A stretch of 64,000 nucleotides of DNA from Botryobacter ruber (lineage in GTDB: Bacteria > Bacteroidota > Bacteroidia > Cytophagales > Hymenobacteraceae): NCBI RefSeq assembly GCF_003347595.2, contig NZ_QCZK02000038.1, forward strand, positions 62,001 through 126,000, read 5' to 3'. Each line of letters starts with the position of its first letter. Positions within the stretch are counted from its first letter, which is position 1. A model generated the notes under the pieces. It was not told where the DNA came from and made no database searches. It was given only the letters and a program-made list of their open reading frames with translations. Made by a program: the position numbers and the translations under genes. Below are positions 58,732 through 64,000 of this stretch, piece after piece.

Positions 58732-60141
58732 ATGGCAAGTTCAATTAAAACAGCACCCGACGAGTTTCGCGATCATATCTCGACTGTAGATAAGGAAGGG
58801 AAACGGGTCTGGGTGTATCCAAAGAAACCGAAAGGCAAACTTTACAACTACCGAAAGTTGGTGAGTTATGGCCTGCTGGCATTATTATTTGCCGGTCCAT
58901 TTATTAAAATAAACGGCCTACCGCTGCTCATGCTCAATGTGGTGGAGCGGAAGTTTGTGATCTTCGGCGTGCTGTTCTGGCCGCAGGACTTTTTTATCCT
59001 GGTGCTGGCCTTTCTGGCGCTGGTGGTGTTTATCATCCTCTTCACGGTGGTGTACGGGCGCCTGTTCTGTGGCTGGGTTTGTCCACAAACCATATTCCTG
59101 GAAATGGTGTTCCGCCGCATCGAGTACCTGATAGAAGGCGACTATACCAAACAGAAGGCGCTGAACAAGATGGAGTGGAATACGGAGAAGATCCTGAAGA
59201 AAGGCGCAAAAACCGCTATTTTCCTGATGATATCGTTTCTGATTGCCAACACCTTTTTGGCTTATATTATCGGCATAGATGCGCTGAAGGAAGTTGTGAC
59301 CGATAATCCTGCCAATCACCTGGTTGGGCTGGGAGCGCTGGTAGCATTTACGGGCGTTTTTTACTGGGTGTTTGCTTATTTCAGGGAGCAGGTTTGCACC
59401 ATTGTATGCCCCTATGGCCGCCTGCAGGGCGTGATGCTCGACAAGAAAAGCCTGACGGTTGCTTACGACTATGGTCGCGGCGAGCCTCGTGGTAAACTCC
59501 GAAAAGGGCAGGAGCGCACCATCGGCGACTGTATCGACTGCAACCAATGTGTGCAGGTTTGTCCGACCGGGATCGACATCCGCAACGGAGCGCAGCAGCT
59601 GGAGTGTATCAACTGCACCGCCTGCATCGATGCTTGTAACGACATCATGCGCATGATTGATAAGCCCGAAGGCCTGATCCGCTACGATTCGGAAGAGGCG
59701 ATTGCCGACGGTAAACAGTGGAAGTTGTTTACGCCCCGCGTGATGGGCTACACCGGTGTACTGGCGCTGTTGTTAGCAGCTTCGTCTACACTTTTGTTAC
59801 TACGCGACGATGCGGAGGCAACCATCCTGCGCACACCGGGCCAGTTGTACCAGAAAACAGAGCAGGGAACGATAAAGAACCTGTACAACATCTCGGTCAT
59901 CAACAAAACAAACGAAGAGATGCCGCTTACCCTGAAGCTGCTCTCCGGAGAAGGTTCGGTACAGGTGGTTGGAAGCGAGCTGGTGTTACCAGCCCAGGGA
60001 ATAACAGAAGGCGTTTTCTTCACCGAGATACCGAAAGACCAGCTGAAAGGCATGAATTCGGAAATCGAGATCGGTGTTTTTCACGGCGATGAACTGATTA
60101 CGACACAAGACACCAAGTTCCTGGCCCCAGCCAGCCCGTAG
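58732..60141 (+). CDS. ccoG: cbb3 oxidase accessory protein CcoG (RdxA/FixG)
   Basis: This 469-residue protein has about five membrane segments. A cytoplasmic double 4Fe-4S ferredoxin domain has CIDCNQCVQVCPTGIDI and CINCTACIDACN, near residues 265-305. The C-terminal periplasmic beta-rich domain (TEQGTIKNLYNISVINKTNEE onward) is FixG_C. CcoG is thought to reduce copper(II) during oxidase assembly. An extra Cys-rich NapH-like segment (LFCGWVCPQTIF) lies near residue 110. It follows ccoP after 123 bases and precedes ccoH. Confidence 0.95.
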   Translation: MASSIKTAPDEFRDHISTVDKEGKRVWVYPKKPKGKLYNYRKLVSYGLLALLFAGPFIKINGLPLLMLNVVERKFVIFGVLFWPQDFFILVLAFLALVVFIILFTVVYGRLFCGWVCPQTIFLEMVFRRIEYLIEGDYTKQKALNKMEWNTEKILKKGAKTAIFLMISFLIANTFLAYIIGIDALKEVVTDNPANHLVGLGALVAFTGVFYWVFAYFREQVCTIVCPYGRLQGVMLDKKSLTVAYDYGRGEPRGKLRKGQERTIGDCIDCNQCVQVCPTGIDIRNGAQQLECINCTACIDACNDIMRMIDKPEGLIRYDSEEAIADGKQWKLFTPRVMGYTGVLALLLAASSTLLLLRDDAEATILRTPGQLYQKTEQGTIKNLYNISVINKTNEEMPLTLKLLSGEGSVQVVGSELVLPAQGITEGVFFTEIPKDQLKGMNSEIEIGVFHGDELITTQDTKFLAPASP

Positions 60142-60145
60142 GGGT

Positions 60146-60250
60146 AGGGCTTGCCCCTACCCAAAAGCAGGGAAAAGTTCCGAAAAAGCAGGGCTTGCCC
60201 CTACCCAAAAAGCAGGGAAGAGTTCCGAAAAAGCAGGGCTTGCCCCTCAC
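60146..60250. repeat. Tandem 44/45-bp repeat, about 2.3 copies
   Basis: Units beginning AGGGCTTGCCCCTACCC start at 60146, 60190 and 60235. Each contains AGCAGGGAAAAGTTCCGAAA-type sequence. It lies between ccoG and ccoH. The GGGCTTGCCCC parts are short palindromes. Confidence 0.85.
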
Positions 60251-60309
60251 CAATCAAACCAAACCAAAGTCTTACCTGGTAAGACAAACAAGAGCAAATA
60301 ATTACAACC

Positions 60310-60786
60310 ATGGCAGCTATTAATAACAAGGATAAAAAAACGTTCACCTTCTGGCCTTATGCCATCGTAGCGGCTTTGCTGCTTTTTATGGGCTACATTG
60401 CCTATTTCGTGTACAAGGCAATGCGGCAGGATGTAGACCTGGTGAGCAAAGACTACTATGAGCAGGAGATAAAGTACCAGGACCACATCAACACCGTTGA
60501 CCGCACAAAAGCTGTCGGCGATGTGAAAGTAGAGTACAATGCAGCGGCGCAGACAATCCTGTTGCAACTGCCGGAGAGCTTAAAAGGAGAGAACCTGAGC
60601 GGGAAGATAAACCTCTTCCGTCCTTCGGACGATAAGCTCGACCAGGAGTTGCCCCTGCAGCCGGGCCGCGACCTGAGCCAGCTGATAGAGGCGGAAAACC
60701 TGGAAAAAGGACTCTGGAAAGTGCGCATCAGTTTCAGTGCCGGCAACGAGAAATATTATACAGAAGAATCCATCCTGATAAAATAG
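60310..60786 (+). CDS. ccoH: FixH/CcoH family protein
   Basis: This 158-residue protein has one N-terminal membrane segment (FWPYAIVAALLLFMGYIAYFVY). The FixH motif DLVSKDYYEQEIKYQDHI follows directly, then a periplasmic beta-sandwich domain. CcoH/FixH is a permanent partner or assembly factor for cbb3 oxidase. The TauE/SafE gene starts 4 bases after its stop. Confidence 0.92.
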   Translation: MAAINNKDKKTFTFWPYAIVAALLLFMGYIAYFVYKAMRQDVDLVSKDYYEQEIKYQDHINTVDRTKAVGDVKVEYNAAAQTILLQLPESLKGENLSGKINLFRPSDDKLDQELPLQPGRDLSQLIEAENLEKGLWKVRISFSAGNEKYYTEESILIK

Positions 60787-60790
60787 AGCG

Positions 60791-61507
60791 ATGATCTGGG
60801 CAGGTTTTTTATTCGGAATTTTAGGAAGTTTTCATTGTGTGGGGATGTGCGGACCCATCGCGATGGCCTTACCATTTGGCGGGAGCAGCGGCTGGCGTTA
60901 TTACACCGGCCGGCTCCTGTACAATGGGGGGAGAATTACGACCTATGCCACCTTGGGCGCTCTTGCAGGCGCTTTCGGGCAGTCGCTGGAAATGGCTGGC
61001 CTGCAGCAGGTGGTATCTATTGTGTCGGGGGTGATGATACTTCTACTATTGGTTTTACCAGCTGCTCTTAAAGGGAAAGCTTCCAATGTATTGGGCACAG
61101 AAAAAGCTGTTGCCTGGGTGCGCCGCAGGTTAGGGTACTATTTCCAGAAAAACTCGCTGGGCTCGCTGTTCATGGTGGGCCTGCTGAACGGGTTGCTGCC
61201 CTGTGGCTTTGTATACATTGCCCTGGCAGGCGCGATCAGTGCTCCGGGTGTAGGAGGGGCCATGCTGTACATGCTGCTGTTCGGGCTGGGTACATTTCCG
61301 CTCATGTACCTGGTTTCTTTATCGGGCAAGCTGGTGAGCCTGAAGCTGCGAAGCACATTTAACCGGCTGGTGCCGTATGTAGGCATGTGCCTGGCGGTGC
61401 TCTTCATCGTTCGTGGCCTTGGCCTGGGCATCCCGTATATCAGCCCGAAAGTGGTGCAAACCGAAACCCATACAACTGAAATGAGCTGCTGCACCAAACC
61501 AAAATAG
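60791..61507 (+). CDS. TauE/SafE-like (DsbD_2) membrane protein of the cco cluster
   Basis: This 238-residue protein has about six membrane segments. Conserved features are FHCVGMCGPIA near residue 15, and GLLNGLLPCGFVYIALAGA later, each with a Cys in or next to the membrane. The C-terminus MSCCTKPK adds a Cys pair. Sulfite exporter/DsbD_2-type proteins of this size commonly end cco operons and have been linked to copper supply in some species. The substrate here is not known. It is tightly coupled to ccoH. Confidence 0.85.
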   Translation: MIWAGFLFGILGSFHCVGMCGPIAMALPFGGSSGWRYYTGRLLYNGGRITTYATLGALAGAFGQSLEMAGLQQVVSIVSGVMILLLLVLPAALKGKASNVLGTEKAVAWVRRRLGYYFQKNSLGSLFMVGLLNGLLPCGFVYIALAGAISAPGVGGAMLYMLLFGLGTFPLMYLVSLSGKLVSLKLRSTFNRLVPYVGMCLAVLFIVRGLGLGIPYISPKVVQTETHTTEMSCCTKPK

Positions 61508-61559
61508 CCGCTCCAATCCCGCTTTTCCTGTTTTTCCCGGTCTGCAGCCCGTAAAAGCG

Positions 61560-61592
61560 TTTTGCTGCAGGTGCCACCACTGCCTCTGCTCC
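61560..61592 (-). repeat. R1 interspersed repeat, copy 21 (-)
   Basis: On the minus strand GGAGCAGAGGCAGTGGTGGC then ACCTGCAGCAAAA. It lies 53 bases after the TauE/SafE stop codon. Confidence 0.7.
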
Positions 61593-61742
61593 TTTGTCTG
61601 AACTGTAATTTGTATGATTTTAATGATTCAACTGATTTAAAATGATGGAAAGCTATAAAAAGCTCCTCCCATCCACATGCATCACCACACATTTTCAATC
61701 CTGCAAATCAATCATATCACCTAAATCAAAGGTCAGAAATAG

Positions 61743-61774
61743 TACTGCAGCTGCCTCCACAGCCACTGCTGCTG
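61743..61774 (-). repeat. R1 interspersed repeat, copy 22 (-)
   Basis: On the minus strand CAGCAGCAGTGGCTGTGGAG then GCAGCTGCAGTA. A further R1 fragment (CTTTCTGCAGCTGCCA) lies at 61821-61836. Confidence 0.65.
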
Positions 61775-61890
61775 TTTTCAAGAGCTGGATTGACTGTTGG
61801 CGTAAGTTAAAACAGTAAGCCTTTCTGCAGCTGCCATTTCTTTAGACTGGATTCAAATTACTACCTCAGGCTGTGCACTTCCTGCAGCAA

Positions 61891-61902
61891 TGACATTTGT
61901 CA
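61891..61902 (+). promoter_or_regulatory. TGAC-N4-GTCA box upstream of the universal stress protein gene
   Basis: TGACATTTGTCA matches the downstream box of the ccoI and ccoNO promoters, including the following ATTTTT. At the same 29.5-bp offset lies TAACTAGC, which keeps only the TA of a -7 element. No FNR-like box is found 22 bp upstream. Confidence 0.5.
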
Positions 61903-61971
61903 TTTTTAAACCTGTATTATCTCAGTAACTAGCGCATTAAAACCGAGTACTGAAAAAGAAAAGAAAGAAAC

Positions 61972-62898
61972 ATGAGCAAAGCAAAAACAATTAACAGGAT
62001 ACTGGTCCCGCTGGAGTTAAACAGTACCGGGGAAAGTTTACTGACCTATGCCGGACACCTGGCGTTGGCTTGTGGGGCGGAACTGCTGCTGTTTCATGCC
62101 TGCAAATCAGCCGACCTGACCCATACCCAGCAAAGCCGCTGCATCCAGACTCTCCGTACCTTTGGCGAGCATGTGCTTAGGCGGGTGCAGAAGCCTGGTG
62201 GGGCAGCCGTTCCCTTCGATTGTGTGGTGCGCCCGGGTAAAATCAGCGACAGCATCGAACGTGTGGCAGAAACATACGCTTCTGACCTGGTGGTGATGGA
62301 AGCCTATCCCTTGCCGGGAGAGGAGCACCGGGAGGGGCAGGAGAACCATGCCGCGGCTATCATGGAACTGGTTTCCTGCCCGGTGCTGGCCGTACCGGCT
62401 ACTGCGCAGTTCATAAAGCCGGAACACCTGGTGTTTGCCACCGACTTTACCGACCAGGACAAACTGGTGCTGCAGCAGCTTACCGGTTTTGCAAAACAGC
62501 TGAACGCGAAACTGACCCTGGTGCATCTCTATCCCAAAGAAGACAGGCCACAGCTTTGCAACATCAAAACAGCCATGCTGGCCCTGGAAAAGCAGCTCCA
62601 GGACACAAATGTCGATTTTAAACTGCTTGAGGAAGAGGACCTGCCGGAGGGTATCAGCGATTTTGCAGAAGCCGTTTCCGCCGATATGCTGGTGCTCGGC
62701 ACACAGGACAATTACCTGGTCACGCGCCTGTTCAGCAACAACTACATCAAAACGCTGGCTTACCACACCCGCATCCCGTTGCTGGCTTACAGGCAAAATA
62801 AACTGAAACCTTGTTCGGGTTGCTGTGCTAACTGCGCCGGCAAACACCGGGAGCAGCAGCAGTTGCAGCAGCTGGAAATCAATAAGTTAAACAGCTGA
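61972..62898 (+). CDS. Tandem universal stress protein (UspA superfamily)
   Basis: This 308-residue protein starts MSKAKTINRILVPLELNSTGESLLTYAGHLALACGAELLLFHACK. It contains two Usp domains (residues about 5-145 and 150-285, the second with HLVFATDFTDQDKLVLQQ). The ATP-binding GxxG-9x-GS pattern is not clear. The last 30 residues hold a Cys cluster (PCSGCCANCAGKH) that could bind metal, an unusual addition. The upstream TGAC-N4-GTCA box ties it to the cbb3 genes, and Usp proteins are often induced under low oxygen. It ends at a terminator. Confidence 0.9.
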   Translation: MSKAKTINRILVPLELNSTGESLLTYAGHLALACGAELLLFHACKSADLTHTQQSRCIQTLRTFGEHVLRRVQKPGGAAVPFDCVVRPGKISDSIERVAETYASDLVVMEAYPLPGEEHREGQENHAAAIMELVSCPVLAVPATAQFIKPEHLVFATDFTDQDKLVLQQLTGFAKQLNAKLTLVHLYPKEDRPQLCNIKTAMLALEKQLQDTNVDFKLLEEEDLPEGISDFAEAVSADMLVLGTQDNYLVTRLFSNNYIKTLAYHTRIPLLAYRQNKLKPCSGCCANCAGKHREQQQLQQLEINKLNS

Positions 62899-62929
62899 TT
62901 TTTTTTCAGGCACATAATCGCACCTTTCC

Positions 62930-62962
62930 AGCCTCATCAGTTCTTACTGGTGGGGCTTTTTT
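62930..62962 (+). terminator. Terminator after the universal stress protein gene
   Basis: AGCCTCATCAGT and ACTGGTGGGGCT pair over 12 positions (two G-U) with a 4-base loop, followed by TTTTT. Confidence 0.75.
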
Positions 62963-63046
62963 AATTGCAAACAACTTGGCAGCATTTTAAGTTAAAGGGA
63001 AAAGAAACGGGCTCTACCCCCCTGAAGTGACTGCTAACGCGCTTGT

Positions 63047-64000
63047 ATGAAAAAACTGAAAAGCCATCTAAAATTCGCTTATCAATTTATAGTCAGCAGC
63101 ATTGGCTTTTATCCGACGCTGATCTCGGTGCTGTTTTTTCTGCTGGCGTTGGTCATCATTTATTTCGAGACCATTGGGCTGAGCGAGGTTTTTAAGGAAA
63201 TCCTTCCTTTTTTCATCATCACCAATGGTTCTACAGCCCGCCTGGTGCTTAGCTCCATTACAACCGGCGTCATCTCGTTAATGGTTTTCAGTTTTACCAT
63301 GGTGATGCTGGTGCTCAACCAGGCGAGCAGCAACTTTTCGCCCCGCGTCATTCCCGGACTGATAACCTATAAGTCGAACCAGAAAATTCTGGGGCTTTAC
63401 CTGGGCACGCTCATCTATACGCTGGTGGTGATGGTGAACATCCGGTCCGAGTTTTACAGTGAGGAGCTTCCCGGCTTTGCCATTTTCCTGGCCATGTGCT
63501 TTACCATTTTCTGCCTTGGCTTTTTTGTGTATTTCATTCATTCCATCTCCCAGACCATCCAGATCGACAATATCCTGGAAACTATTTACAAAGCTACCCG
63601 CCACGGGCTGCTGAAGGAGGAGGAAAAGAAACTGGATGGCTTTCCGGAGGAATTTAATACGGCAGCCTGGGAAAAAGTGCTTAGCCCCCGTACCGGCTAT
63701 TTGCAGAGTATTGATAATGTGCAGGTTGTAAGTCTGTGCAAAAAGTACGATGTGCTGCTGGAGTTTATACAGCCGCTGGGCAATTTTGTGATACAGGATA
63801 CGCCCTTTCTGCGGGTTAGCAAGCCCCTGCCCGATATGGAAAAGTTTTGTAATGAGTTGCTGGAGCATGTCAACTTTTACAAAGCAGAGATGATTAACAC
63901 CAATTATCTTTATGGTTTTAAACAAATAACGGAAAGTGCCATAAAAGCCCTCAGCCCCAGTATCAACGATCCCGGAACAGCTGTGCGCGCCATCGACTAC
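63047..64000 (+). CDS. DUF2254 membrane protein (3' truncated by window edge)
   Basis: The frame from ATG 63047 (MKKLKSHLKFAYQFIVSSIGF) is open for 318 codons to the window edge. The N-terminal half has four membrane segments (around LISVLFFLLALVIIYFE, ITTGVISLMVFSFTMVMLVL, ILGLYLGTLIYTLVVMV and FAIFLAMCFTIFCLGFFVYF). A soluble region follows, with the family marker SPSINDPGTAVRAIDY at the edge. This is the DUF2254 pattern. Function is unknown. Confidence 0.85.
   Translation, partial: MKKLKSHLKFAYQFIVSSIGFYPTLISVLFFLLALVIIYFETIGLSEVFKEILPFFIITNGSTARLVLSSITTGVISLMVFSFTMVMLVLNQASSNFSPRVIPGLITYKSNQKILGLYLGTLIYTLVVMVNIRSEFYSEELPGFAIFLAMCFTIFCLGFFVYFIHSISQTIQIDNILETIYKATRHGLLKEEEKKLDGFPEEFNTAAWEKVLSPRTGYLQSIDNVQVVSLCKKYDVLLEFIQPLGNFVIQDTPFLRVSKPLPDMEKFCNELLEHVNFYKAEMINTNYLYGFKQITESAIKALSPSINDPGTAVRAIDY

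Larger units (their letters stand above)
61508..61971. other. Intergenic region: R1 copies and a TGAC-N4-GTCA box
   Basis: R1 copies lie at 61560-61592 (-) and 61743-61774 (-), with a fragment at 61823-61840. The TGAC-N4-GTCA box at 61891-61902 precedes the universal stress gene. No gene is supported. Confidence 0.65.

Overview
The window looks like a chromosomal stretch of a Bacteroidota bacterium, most likely order Cytophagales and probably a Hymenobacteraceae relative such as Pontibacter. This placement is inference from gene content. Supporting features are many promoters with the Bacteroidota -7 element TAnnTTTG and no clear Shine-Dalgarno sites, a short 287-residue primary sigma factor without region 1.1, a bacillithiol-type deacetylase (BshB1), a serine palmitoyltransferase-like enzyme, an HU-CCDC81/SPOR protein, a DUF3127 protein, and a cbb3 oxidase with CcoN and CcoO fused.

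Layout. 1-5 kb: the end of umuD and umuC, a hydroxyacid dehydrogenase, tRNA-Met, a START-like protein and an LptF/LptG permease. 5-9 kb: the rpsO-pnp-rpoD housekeeping block. 9-20 kb: thioredoxin reductase, an M23/LysM peptidase with bshB1, a subtilisin-like lipoprotein, biotin carboxylase, a serine palmitoyltransferase-like enzyme, a histone H1-like protein, tyrS and holA. 20.9-30.9 kb: an envelope operon with a large TPR protein, an outer-membrane barrel, an HU/SPOR protein, ExbB, ExbD, TonB, FolC and TrmB. 31-50 kb: mostly single genes in mixed orientation (DEAD-box helicase, DUF2383 protein, HI0933 flavoprotein, SDR, aldo/keto reductase, GT-C glycosyltransferase, AlbA_2 protein, DUF3127, an isoaspartyl peptidase facing a cyanophycinase, DUF892, M1 peptidase, L,D-transpeptidase and an azurin-like lipoprotein). 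50.9-62.9 kb: an XRE regulator, then a microaerobic respiration island (CcoI-type ATPase, CcoS, CcoNO, CcoQ, CcoP, CcoG, CcoH, a TauE/SafE-like protein, and a tandem universal stress protein). The window ends inside a DUF2254 gene.

The most interesting material lies outside the genes. (1) The CcoI-type ATPase and ccoNO promoters share one layout: an FNR-like TTGAT/CTGAT-N4-ATCAG box, a TGAC-N4-GTCA box exactly 22 bp downstream, and a -7 element starting 29.5 bp after that. A third TGAC-N4-GTCA box precedes the universal stress gene. (2) About 21 copies of a roughly 32-bp G/T-rich repeat, here called R1, lie in intergenic DNA, several as inverted pairs. (3) A perfect 36-bp palindrome holds two perfect DnaA boxes facing each other, about 130 bp from a near-perfect 30-bp operator-like palindrome upstream of an XRE regulator. 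(4) A 158-bp inverted-repeat element lies between the ATPase and ccoS. (5) A second, mosaic repeat family (purine minisatellite, hairpins, TTCAGACAAA segments) fills several gaps. No CRISPR array, rRNA, prophage, transposase or classical defence system was recognised.
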